Positions 36,965 through 44,873 of a stretch of DNA of 64,000 bases are shown in pieces. The DNA is from Cyanidium caldarium (Eukaryota > Rhodophyta > Bangiophyceae > Cyanidiales > Cyanidiaceae). The position numbers and the translations under genes are program-made. The notes below the pieces were generated by a model that ran no database searches, was not told the origin of the DNA, and worked only from the letters and a program-made list of their open reading frames with translations. Positions within the stretch are counted from its first letter, which is position 1; the number at the start of each line of letters is the position of its first letter. The DNA is taken from contig JANCYW010000008.1 in NCBI GenBank assembly GCA_026184775.1, forward strand, positions 62,001 through 126,000, given 5' to 3'.

Positions 36965-37158
36965 ATCGTGAAGGGAAGCGCGTGCTCGGCAGGCGGGAGA
37001 TCGGTCGCCGGACCGGAGCGTCGGTCGGCGCGCCTCATCGGGTTTTCGTTCGACGATGACAGAGGTGCCGGGCGGAGAGGGTAAAAGATGAAGACGACAA
37101 CTGCGTATACCTCGTAGGAAGGTATATGCCATGAAGAGCAGGTACCTAGATCTACTCT

Positions 37159-37740
37159 ATGGTCACCCCCAACCATCAGACAGGAGAGAGAGTAGACACA
37201 CGGAGTGCCCGAGACGATGATGCGACCCTGTCGAGAGTGTCCGCGGCCGTTCGGACGCTGTTGGCCGACGGGGTGTGGCGGGCGTGGCAAGTAGGCTGGA
37301 GTGAGGTGGAGTTGGTGTTTGATGGAGTGCGCAATGGGTGGGAGGCGCCACGGGGCGATTCGATCGAGGGAGCTGTTCCGGGCGACGGGCTGCGAGTGTC
37401 GGTGCGGTATCGCTTTCGATATCGGCCGCTGCGGTGGCTCTTCTGTCAACAGCTAAGCCGCACGGAGACGACCGCCGGTAGGATTTATGTGACGATCTTC
37501 AAAGAGTATCATCCTGGCGGCACCCGCAGCATCGAACTCGAGCTGCAGTACCTCCTCTCCGATCGCGAGTGGCCGTCGCAACTGCTGCGCATCAGCCATC
37601 AGTGGGCGCGACTGCCGCAGGTGATGGATACGTATGCCCGCCAGGCGCATCAACGCCTCCGCGAGCGTATTCTCTGGGGGGACGATGCGGGTGTTTGGAT
37701 CTACTCGACGGGCGCCTCTCTCGGACCCTCAGAGCCGTGA
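37159..37740 (+). CDS. Protein of unknown function, 193 residues
   Basis: Not recognised. ATG at 37159, 194 bases after RAD50. The first 25 residues are polar; the rest looks globular with many aromatic and Arg residues. Notable stretches are VWRAWQVGWSEVELVFDGVR, LRVSVRYRFRYRPLRWLFCQ, TAGRIYVTIFKEYHPGGTRS, ELELQYLLSDREWPSQLLRI and VMDTYARQAHQRLRERILWG. Alternating strands with a final helix would suit an alpha/beta fold. No signal peptide, membrane segment or catalytic motif. Codon use matches neighbours, so I believe it is real. Its stop is 24 bases from the convergent thioredoxin-fold gene. Confidence 0.6.
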   Translation: MVTPNHQTGERVDTRSARDDDATLSRVSAAVRTLLADGVWRAWQVGWSEVELVFDGVRNGWEAPRGDSIEGAVPGDGLRVSVRYRFRYRPLRWLFCQQLSRTETTAGRIYVTIFKEYHPGGTRSIELELQYLLSDREWPSQLLRISHQWARLPQVMDTYARQAHQRLRERILWGDDAGVWIYSTGASLGPSEP

Positions 37741-37764
37741 CCAGGACACCCTTCGTCTGTGCTC

Positions 37765-38439
37765 TCACGATGTCTGCGAGTCAGCGGAGCGTGCACCATT
37801 CGAGACCAACATACCGCTGAGGATCTTTCGGAAAAACACCCACGTCTTGAGCGGGTGATCCGGTATCCGCGCTGCCGGTTGTTTGCCGAGTCCGCCCTCC
37901 TGCAGGTAACGGAACAACGTCTCCAACACTTCGACCGGGTCGGGGCGGGCGGTGGCGCCGCCCAGGTTGCTCCACCGCGGCACCGACGTCCAGGCGTACA
38001 CGCAACGGCCTTCCACGAAAATGAGCAGAGCCGGTTGGGCGATGCCGCGGCGATAGCGATGGCCGTAGGCGCTGGCCGGGCCCGGCAGACCGGACACCTG
38101 CACGCGGGCGATGCCCGCTGCGGACCACTGCTCCACCAGCGCGTGATCGGGGTCGGGTAAAAAGGTTACTCGCGGCACGGCGGCAATGCCCCAGCGGGCA
38201 GCGTTTTTGGCGGTGGCGTCATGATCTTGCGCGCTGACCAGGTAAACGACGCCGTCGTGTTGAGTCAGGCGATCGCTGAGCGACGGCTCGACGTCCAGGA
38301 ACCGTCGTAGCCACGCCCGACACACCGCACACCAACTGCCGCGGTAGACCGCGAACATGACCACGCGGTATTGCGAGAGGATGCCATGGAGAGTGTGGGT
38401 GCTGGTAAAGTCGTCATCGAGCACGGTGGCGGTGGACAT
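37765..38439 (-). CDS. Thioredoxin-fold, peroxiredoxin-like protein
   Basis: The N-terminal half shows a peroxiredoxin/thioredoxin fold: VVMFAVYRGSWCAVCRAWLR with a CxxC pair about 45 residues in, then VYLVSAQDHDATAKNAARWG and a cis-Pro-like VPRVTFLPDPDHALV. This is the AhpC/TSA-like arrangement of bacterial and fungal peroxiredoxin-like proteins, where the first Cys would be the redox residue. PALLIFVEGRCVYAWTSVPR and PDPVEVLETLFRYLQEG complete the domain. ATG at 38439 gives 224 residues. An upstream ATG at 38610 would add 57 residues, hydrophobic and Arg-bearing, that could be a plastid or mitochondrial leader. Reductant and substrate unknown. Confidence 0.7.
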   Translation of the reverse strand: MSTATVLDDDFTSTHTLHGILSQYRVVMFAVYRGSWCAVCRAWLRRFLDVEPSLSDRLTQHDGVVYLVSAQDHDATAKNAARWGIAAVPRVTFLPDPDHALVEQWSAAGIARVQVSGLPGPASAYGHRYRRGIAQPALLIFVEGRCVYAWTSVPRWSNLGGATARPDPVEVLETLFRYLQEGGLGKQPAARIPDHPLKTWVFFRKILSGMLVSNGARSADSQTS

Positions 38440-38728
38440 AGGAGGGGACGGAGAGGCAAGGAGAAGCAGAGAGAGGCAGGGCAGAGCGGCCGTCGCCGGT
38501 GGACTGCGCAAGACAAGCACAGAGGGGGTGGCGCATTGGCCGAGAGTCGGTAACACGATCAGCCGCACGATGAGGCGCGCATGTCGTACGGGCTCGCTCG
38601 CGCCAGCCATTCGCGCGCGAGCGGTTCCGATGACATGTCGGCGCGATCGCCTCTGCTCGATCGCGCTCCGGAACACCCGTTTTTCAACACGCGGGACGTG
38701 TATCGGTTCCCTGTATCGCTTGCGCTAT

Positions 38729-41377
38729 CTACACATTGATACCCTCCACGATGATATGCTGTATCTTCTCCTCACACAACACCGCGAGCTCGCGGTGCGT
38801 GAAGATATACGGTAGTATTAGCCACCGAAACGGAGCCATTGCGATGATGACCAGCGGGAACAGCAGCCCAAAATCGAACGGGGTATCACCCAGGTAAAAG
38901 TTCTGCGACACAAACCACAGCGCCACCAGCAGCGCGACCTGTATCGCGGTGAACAGGTGCACGCGGCGCATACGCACGCGCCGGATGTAGTGGAGCGGCG
39001 GCAGTCGCTCCGCCTGCGTAAAGAAGAATAGCGTGCGCTCCCACAGCTGATTGCCCGCCACCGACGTGATGCCCAGGTAGAGAAAGTAACCGTACACCAC
39101 CGCGGTGGCCACATAGTTCAGCAGGCCGCGGGCAAACAGGATCAGCGGGAATATCAGCACGTGGATCACCAGCGCGGTAACGCGCGTTTCGCGTGCCCGC
39201 AGCACCCGCACGTACTCGTGTCCGTGCGTGTGGTACACCTCGGTATCGGCCAGCGCGCGCGCATGCATGGGCGAGTGCGGCAGCATGCCGTTGGCGAACG
39301 GCAGGCCGAGCAGCGAGAAGAACAGCGTCAGCAGCGCCAGCAACAGCAGGTCCAGATGGTAGCCGCCGCCCTTCTTCAGCTTGTTCTCCTCACGATTGGT
39401 CAACAGCTCGCTGATGTTCTGGTCGACGTAGAAGAGCAGCGCCAAGAATATGGCCGGCACTATTGCCAAGAAGACGTGGCGCACCGGCAGATCGCCCAGC
39501 GGCACAAACCACGACCGCCCCGACGTGGTCGGAAAGTAGCCGCGAGTGCTCTCCGGCGGCAGCTCCAAATGCGGCACGCTCACATTGTCGAACACGTACC
39601 GCAGCGCCGCCCAACTGATGACGGCCACCGGCGCACCAAAGTCGCTGACCAGTTCGCGCAGCCACGGCCGCAGAAAGAACGTGCGTCGGATCAGCAGCAG
39701 CCCAAAAGCCGTCAGGAAGGTGCCGATGGAGAGAAACATCGACAGCAGATACTGCACGGTGCTCTCCTTAAAAGCGTTCTCCACCACCACATGCTTCACC
39801 CATTCGCCCGCGTACACCGCACTGACCAGCAGCGCGAAGATCTCCTCGGTGTACCTGCCCACCCATTTCATGTATATGCTGAGGTTGGTCACCGCTGGGA
39901 TTATCACCAAGATGCAAGTCCAGATGCCGGTCCAGGCGTAGAAGGGCAGAAAGGGGGTGTTGAGCGCCTTGGCCCAGTTGGCTATCGCCAGGTTGTACAC
40001 CGTCAGCGGGCCGGTCAGACTGATGATGACCAGCGGCTGGCCGGCGAACAGCGCGAACACGCAACCGCCGACCGCCTGCGTGACCAGTCCCTCCATGACG
40101 CCGAAAGCGCGATCGGTGCTGTACTGGTCGACCATGCCAAAGGCGACCACTGGCAGCACGATCATGAAATAAAACGACACCACTGCGGAAAAGTACTTCA
40201 GCAGCGAGCGGCGGTCGGTCATCCCGTCGGTAAAGTCCGAGCGGTACCACTTCCAGCGCCGCTTCACGTCCTCCACAATACCGCGGCCGAGTCCGCCGGG
40301 CGGCTCCAGACCGGGCAACCAAGCTGGCACCGGGCCATGCCGTCGCGTTGGTGACGTAGCGGGTGAGGCCGCTGTCTCGGCCTCCTCGTCACTGTCGTCC
40401 GAGCTGTCGCGCTGTCGACGTCGTCGGTGTCGCATTTGGCCGCGACCCCTCGTAGCCGTCATCGCGAGCACATTCTCAACCTCGGTGTCGGCCGGTGGCG
40501 ACCTCCCCATCGTGCGCATTTCGAAAAGAACATCCGCCAGCTGCCGCCGCCGTTCCGCAAAGAGCGCGAGCTCGTGACGAAACTCCTCCTCCGTCGCTAC
40601 CTGCATGGCAATCCAGAAAAAGGTGCGGTCCCGAAACACCGCCGCCAACGTATTGGCCGACTCGAGCAACTCCTTCCAAGCACGGAGCTCGCGTCCCTCC
40701 GGCTTGAGCACCACACATACAAACGACACATCCTCGGCGCCGAACAGCGACACTGCGGACGGCTGCGCCAAGCGCGCCATCGCCACACAGCGCCGCGCCA
40801 GGCCGCGCACCCGCCCCATGCACACGACAAAACCCGGTCCGGTGAGGCACTCTCGCGGATAGGCACCGCCGCTCGGTGGCATCGAGTGCTTGCCGGCGGA
40901 TGAAGAGGAGGTGGAGACAGATGCATGCCCATTGGTCTCACCGTTGCCGGCCGCCTCACCATCCTCTCGACTGTTTCCCTCGAACAGGAGCGACTGCATC
41001 GCCTCGGCGACCATCGCATTGCTTGCCAACACACCTCGCTCCCTCCACTCCTCCACCAGACCGCGCACCACGGATGCAACACACACCTCGCGAGGGGCCG
41101 TACCGGTCCCGGTCCAACAACGATACGACAACGACGCTTCACCGCCATTACTATCCCGCGTTGACGGTGACAACGAGCGCTCGCGCTCCTCGGTCATCAT
41201 CACAGCGCCAGCCAGTCCGGAGTCCTCCCCGGGACAAACGTCCAGGAGTATGGCGGTGTGCTCGTCCTCGGCGAATCGTCGCAAATCCTTCAGGCCGGTG
41301 AGGTCCTCGATCAAGTCCTTCACCGACTGCGTCTCTGCCCGCAGATGCACCACCGGTGCTCTCTCTCTCCACGACAT
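38729..41377 (-). CDS. SLC4-family anion exchanger / bicarbonate or borate transporter
   Basis: Twelve or more membrane segments from about residue 365 match SLC4 (band 3/BOR1). Landmarks are GIVEDVKRRWKWYRSDFTDG, LPVVAFGMVDQYSTD, VTQAVGGCVFALFAGQPLVI with SLTGPLTVYN, then FYAWTGIWTCI, DQNISELLTNREENKLKKGG and LLFPLVIIAM. About 350 residues precede the core and include a cytoplasmic domain (KDLIEDLTGLKDLRRFAEDE, FVCVVLKPEGRELRAWKELL, TFFWIAMQVATEEEFRHELA). That order is the animal-type arrangement; plant BOR1 proteins have only a short N-terminus. Ion specificity cannot be read; bicarbonate, borate and chloride exchange all occur in the family. ATG at 41377, 882 residues. Confidence 0.9.
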   Translation of the reverse strand: MSWRERAPVVHLRAETQSVKDLIEDLTGLKDLRRFAEDEHTAILLDVCPGEDSGLAGAVMMTEERERSLSPSTRDSNGGEASLSYRCWTGTGTAPREVCVASVVRGLVEEWRERGVLASNAMVAEAMQSLLFEGNSREDGEAAGNGETNGHASVSTSSSSAGKHSMPPSGGAYPRECLTGPGFVVCMGRVRGLARRCVAMARLAQPSAVSLFGAEDVSFVCVVLKPEGRELRAWKELLESANTLAAVFRDRTFFWIAMQVATEEEFRHELALFAERRRQLADVLFEMRTMGRSPPADTEVENVLAMTATRGRGQMRHRRRRQRDSSDDSDEEAETAASPATSPTRRHGPVPAWLPGLEPPGGLGRGIVEDVKRRWKWYRSDFTDGMTDRRSLLKYFSAVVSFYFMIVLPVVAFGMVDQYSTDRAFGVMEGLVTQAVGGCVFALFAGQPLVIISLTGPLTVYNLAIANWAKALNTPFLPFYAWTGIWTCILVIIPAVTNLSIYMKWVGRYTEEIFALLVSAVYAGEWVKHVVVENAFKESTVQYLLSMFLSIGTFLTAFGLLLIRRTFFLRPWLRELVSDFGAPVAVISWAALRYVFDNVSVPHLELPPESTRGYFPTTSGRSWFVPLGDLPVRHVFLAIVPAIFLALLFYVDQNISELLTNREENKLKKGGGYHLDLLLLALLTLFFSLLGLPFANGMLPHSPMHARALADTEVYHTHGHEYVRVLRARETRVTALVIHVLIFPLILFARGLLNYVATAVVYGYFLYLGITSVAGNQLWERTLFFFTQAERLPPLHYIRRVRMRRVHLFTAIQVALLVALWFVSQNFYLGDTPFDFGLLFPLVIIAMAPFRWLILPYIFTHRELAVLCEEKIQHIIVEGINV

Positions 41378-41684
41378 GACTCCCACAATATGCGGCAGGA
41401 AAAAGTCAACCCACTTCTCGGAGGCGATTGGGTGTCTCCTGCCGCACTCGTAAAGTGGTCTCTGGAAACGCGGGTGGCACCGAGGCGGCTGCGCCGACGC
41501 CGCGGTGGCGGTGCACAGGTGTGGGCGTTGCGGCTCTTCGGCCTTGGCAATCCATCAGAACGCTCACCGGAGCCGAAATGGCATTGAGTGGGTAATACGG
41601 CTCGCGCTTCATACCAAGCCGTCCGTCCTCCGCCCCCAGCTTGCTGCTGTCTCAAAGTTTCTCTTCTCTCTCATCCTCCACGTC
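41378..41684. promoter_or_regulatory. Divergent promoter region SLC4 / MIC19, 307 bp
   Basis: Both genes start at its edges. A pyrimidine-rich run (TCTCTTCTCTCTCATCCTCC) directly precedes the MIC19 ATG. No other feature. Confidence 0.4.
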
Positions 41685-42197
41685 ATGGACGCGCCGCTGC
41701 CAGATCCTCTCGAAGTCGAGGGCTACGTCGTCCGAGTCTCGGAGGCACTGGTGGCCCGCTTAAATCAGGTGGCCGCTCCGGAAAGCGCCCGCACACCGAT
41801 CAACTTCACGCTCCGGCCACAAACTGGCAGGGAGCAGCGGTTGGTGGAGCAGACGCTGCAGCGCGAGAGACGCAAGCGCACCGAGCTGGTGCGGCGCGTG
41901 CAAACGCACTGGCGCCTGCTGGAGGAGCGACGGGCTGCGCAGGTCTCCGAGGCGGTGGAGCGACAGCTGGGCGAGTGGCAGCAACGCGATTACCAGGCGC
42001 CACTGCGCACGCGCCCGCTGTTTTGTGAGGCGGAGCGGCAGGCGCTCATTCAGTGTTATCAAACCGAGCGCGACGTGCTCGACTGTGCCCAGCTGATCAC
42101 CGCCCTGGAACAGTGCGCGGCCCGCGCCGAACAGACCGCTCTACAAGAGTCGTCGGCGCCCGCGCGGACCGAGCCGGTGGCCAAGTCGCCCGCGTGA
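41685..42197 (+). CDS. MIC19: MICOS subunit MIC19/CHCHD3-like, twin CX9C protein
   Basis: MICOS holds mitochondrial crista junctions. The 170 residues have the MIC19/MIC25 layout. A short N-terminal motif GYVVRVSEALVARLNQV corresponds to GIRLSENVIDRM in animals. A charged helix (residues 45-105) follows. The C-terminal CHCH hairpin has two exact CX9C pairs, CEAERQALIQC and CAQLITALEQC. The pairs are oxidised by MIA40 in the intermembrane space. Whether the N-terminus is myristoylated as in animals is doubtful, since it begins MDAP rather than MG. ATG at 41685. Confidence 0.8.
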   Translation: MDAPLPDPLEVEGYVVRVSEALVARLNQVAAPESARTPINFTLRPQTGREQRLVEQTLQRERRKRTELVRRVQTHWRLLEERRAAQVSEAVERQLGEWQQRDYQAPLRTRPLFCEAERQALIQCYQTERDVLDCAQLITALEQCAARAEQTALQESSAPARTEPVAKSPA

Positions 42198-42261
42198 GTC
42201 GCTTGGATGGACTGGGCAGGCGGCGTGACACGAACTCGGCACCCCTTTTAGCAGCATTTCG

Positions 42262-43809
42262 TCACTCCTCCAGCGGCTCGACCTCTGGGTTATGGGAGCG
42301 GTGCCTTCGCTTGTGTCGCCGCCTTTCCTCCGTCTCCTCCACTTTTTCCGCCTCCTCATGGTGACGTTTCTTCTTCTTCTTCCGCCGCTCTTCGCTGTGC
42401 TCCCGGTGTTGATGCTTCTCGCGCGACGAGCGATGCTTGTATCGCTTCTCCTCCTCCTCGCCCGCTTCCACCATCCTCGCCTGCCCCTCGGCAGCGGCCT
42501 CGGCCACCGCCTCCGCCATGACCTCCACATTCTTCCGCGGCGCCGCGCCGGTCTCGTAAAAGCGCAACCGCTCCTCGACCTGCTCGCGCAACCGACGGCC
42601 GTACACCTCGCTCACCGCATCGCCGCCGAAGCAATCGATGCGGCTGGCGATGCTCACTTTGTTGGCCAGGTAGCGCGAGATGCGGCCTTTGGCGCGCTGC
42701 TTCGCCTTGGAGATGAACGTCGAGTTGAACAGCAGGCCGTACTTGGGCGTGCGCGCCTGCCGGTTGCCGCGCGCCTGTTTCAGCGCCCGGAACAGCGCCT
42801 TTTCGGCGCCGAGTATCTGCACCGTCGACGCCGGATACTTGGCGAGGTTGGTGAGAGAGCCGGCGTGGGCGATCAGGCGCGCGGCCACGTGTTCGCCGAG
42901 CAGCACGCGCAAGCTCGGCGCCACCGTGCCCATTTTCTGCACCAGATACGCGTGCAGCTGCTCGCGATACGTCGTCAACCGCAACAGCCGCACCGCCAGC
43001 AGGTCGATGTGCAACAGGTCCACCGGGCTGATCTCGGTGCCCATCGAGGTGCGCGCCGCCGCGACGATATCGTGCGCCAGCCGCTCGTCGCCGGCCACGA
43101 TCTCGACCACGCGCCTCGCCACCGCCTCGTCGATCTTGGCGCGATCGCCCACGCAGCGTACCAGCTTGGCGTACAACACATTGTCGTTCACCAGCTTGGC
43201 CAGCTCCGGGAAATGCCACGAGTACCATTCCCGCACCCGCATGCCAAACGCGTTGACATCCTTATCCAGCTGATCCAACAACGCTATCGACTGAATGATG
43301 GAATTGTCCGCCTTGTGCGGGTTGTACTGGATGCGGGCGCGCGAGTAGGCGTGCGCCAGACCGAGCTGGGCGCGCGCCCAATCGCCGGGCTTGAGCTCCG
43401 CACTGAGAACTTTCTCCAGATGCAGCCGCACCCCCCGCAGCAGCTCCTGCACCCGCTCGTTGGCCACCACGCGACACCGCTTCTTGCCCAGCGCCTCTTG
43501 CAGCGCCGCACCCAGCCGCGCATCCGCCACCCCCAGCTCGGTGGCCTTGGAGCCGAGGTGCTCGCGCACAAACTGCACCAACGCCGGCGTAGCCGTGCCC
43601 TCGCCCACCGCCTCCGCCTCTTTCAGTGCCGCCTCGGCCGATGCAAAGGGTTCAAACGCCCGCAACTTGACCATACCCGCAAAGCGCGGAAAATCGCTCA
43701 GCGCGCGCGTCACCGCACTGGTGCCCGCGGCCACGTCCTCCGCCTCGCGCACGCCGAACAGCGCGTAACCCGACGCCGCCTCGAAGAGGAGATTGAGTGA
43801 CGAGGGCAT
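42262..43809 (-). CDS. NOP56: Box C/D snoRNP core protein NOP56
   Basis: Scaffold of box C/D snoRNPs that guide 2'-O-methylation of rRNA. 515 residues: N-terminal fibrillarin-binding domain (NLLFEAASGYALFGVREAED, PFASAEAALKEAEAVGEG), coiled coil, then the Nop domain SLTNLAKYPASTVQILGAEK with ALFRALK, TPKYGLLFNSTFI, GRISRYLANKVSIASRIDCF and LREQVEERLRFYETG. DNVLYAKLVRCVGDRAKID groups it with NOP56 rather than NOP58. The tail is a KKE/D-type charged stretch (KKKKKR, REHSEERR). ATG at 43809. Convergent with MIC19 (64 bp), divergent from VPS20. Confidence 0.95.
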   Translation of the reverse strand: MPSSLNLLFEAASGYALFGVREAEDVAAGTSAVTRALSDFPRFAGMVKLRAFEPFASAEAALKEAEAVGEGTATPALVQFVREHLGSKATELGVADARLGAALQEALGKKRCRVVANERVQELLRGVRLHLEKVLSAELKPGDWARAQLGLAHAYSRARIQYNPHKADNSIIQSIALLDQLDKDVNAFGMRVREWYSWHFPELAKLVNDNVLYAKLVRCVGDRAKIDEAVARRVVEIVAGDERLAHDIVAAARTSMGTEISPVDLLHIDLLAVRLLRLTTYREQLHAYLVQKMGTVAPSLRVLLGEHVAARLIAHAGSLTNLAKYPASTVQILGAEKALFRALKQARGNRQARTPKYGLLFNSTFISKAKQRAKGRISRYLANKVSIASRIDCFGGDAVSEVYGRRLREQVEERLRFYETGAAPRKNVEVMAEAVAEAAAEGQARMVEAGEEEEKRYKHRSSREKHQHREHSEERRKKKKKRHHEEAEKVEETEERRRHKRRHRSHNPEVEPLEE

Positions 43810-43892
43810 GGAGGCAATACGAGTGTGGAGAAGGGTGGGAAACAAGCGCGTTACCAGAATCCTCTGCTTCTTCGTCCGCGATGCTTCGTTCG

Positions 43893-43912
43893 TCTCTCTC
43901 TCTCTCTCTCTC
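43893..43912. repeat. (TC)10 microsatellite
   Basis: Ten TC units in the 276-bp spacer between the divergent NOP56 and VPS20 starts. On the minus strand it reads as a GA repeat about 85 bases upstream of NOP56, the sort of tract that can bind GAGA-type factors. Confidence 0.9.
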
Positions 43913-44085
43913 AGGCTGCAGACCACCGGTCCTCGTCCGAGCTGTCGGCGACGGCCGATGACCGCCCGCGCGCCACGCGGCTGCGTTCGGGTGTGCGACG
44001 CCGCACTCTGGGAGCGGCAGGCCGTGCAGCATGAACCGGAACAAAGCATGAACAGATACCTTCTCACCTTCAAACACACCGGGAG

Positions 44086-44805
44086 ATGGGAGCCTGTTTA
44101 TCGAATCAGCAGCGGGCGGACCAAACGGCTCCCAAAGTGCCCCGCCGCTCCCGTCGTGTGCCGGTCACCGAGCGCGACCTGGCCGTCCTGGCCATCAAAG
44201 CGAGCCGCGACCGCCTGGAGAATCAGCAAGCACAGTGGCGCAGCTGCTCGGAGCGATGTCGACGCACGGCATTACAGCTGGCGAGGGATGGCAAGCGCGA
44301 GAGGGCGCTGCTGGTGATGCGGCGACACAAACTGTTGGAGCGGCGGTGGGTGCACGCCGAGGGCGCCCTGCTCAAACTGGAGGCGGCGTTGGCCGCCGTG
44401 GACCAGGCGGAAATGCAACGGACGATCCTGGAGGATATTGCCCGCGGCACCCGCATCCTAGAGGCGTACACTCGGGAGGTGGAGATGGAGCGCGTGGAGG
44501 ATCTGCTGCTGGAGAGCGATGCGGCCATGGAGCGCGTGCACGAGATGCAGCACGCCCTGGCGCACCAACTGACTCCGGATATGGAGCGCGAGGCTGAAGC
44601 GGAACTGGAAGCGCTGACGCGACAGGTGTCGATGGGGGCAGGGAGGGATCCGGGGCCGCAGAGGCAGGAGCGGCGCCGTAGGGGGGAGCGAGTGCCGGTG
44701 TGCGGGGTGGAGGCGGGCGTCACACCGAGCGTCTCGGTCGGAGATGGGGAAACCTCGCCACCGCAGAGAGCATCCGCGGAGCGGCAACCGCTTCCGGCCT
44801 TGTGA
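44086..44805 (+). CDS. VPS20: ESCRT-III subunit VPS20/CHMP6
   Basis: VPS20 nucleates ESCRT-III filaments on endosomes after ESCRT-II. The 239 residues start MGACLSNQQR, with Gly2 fitting N-myristoylation as in CHMP6. Then come VTERDLAVLAIKASRDRLEN and ALQLARDGKRERALLVMRRH, as in CHMP6 (VTEQDKAILQLKQQRDKL; LLRDGRKERAKLLLKKK). VEMERVEDLLLESDAAMERV and a Leu/Glu-rich acidic helix (DMEREAEAELEALTRQVS) complete the fold. The last 65 residues are an unconserved Arg/Gly/Pro tail where the animal protein ends earlier. Confidence 0.88.
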   Translation: MGACLSNQQRADQTAPKVPRRSRRVPVTERDLAVLAIKASRDRLENQQAQWRSCSERCRRTALQLARDGKRERALLVMRRHKLLERRWVHAEGALLKLEAALAAVDQAEMQRTILEDIARGTRILEAYTREVEMERVEDLLLESDAAMERVHEMQHALAHQLTPDMEREAEAELEALTRQVSMGAGRDPGPQRQERRRRGERVPVCGVEAGVTPSVSVGDGETSPPQRASAERQPLPAL

Positions 44806-44873
44806 TGCCACGGCAACCACGTCCGTCGAACGGCGCCCGAGACGAGCGCCCCACTTTTACGGGCATGCACAGG

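Noticed and set aside
39161-40354. 397-codon open frame antisense to the SLC4 gene
   Set aside because: Shadow of a clear transporter; no domain, His/Gln/Arg-rich.
42292-43800. 502-codon open frame antisense to NOP56
   Set aside because: Same effect; the sense frame is a full NOP56 and the antisense product is Arg/His/Leu-rich without domains.
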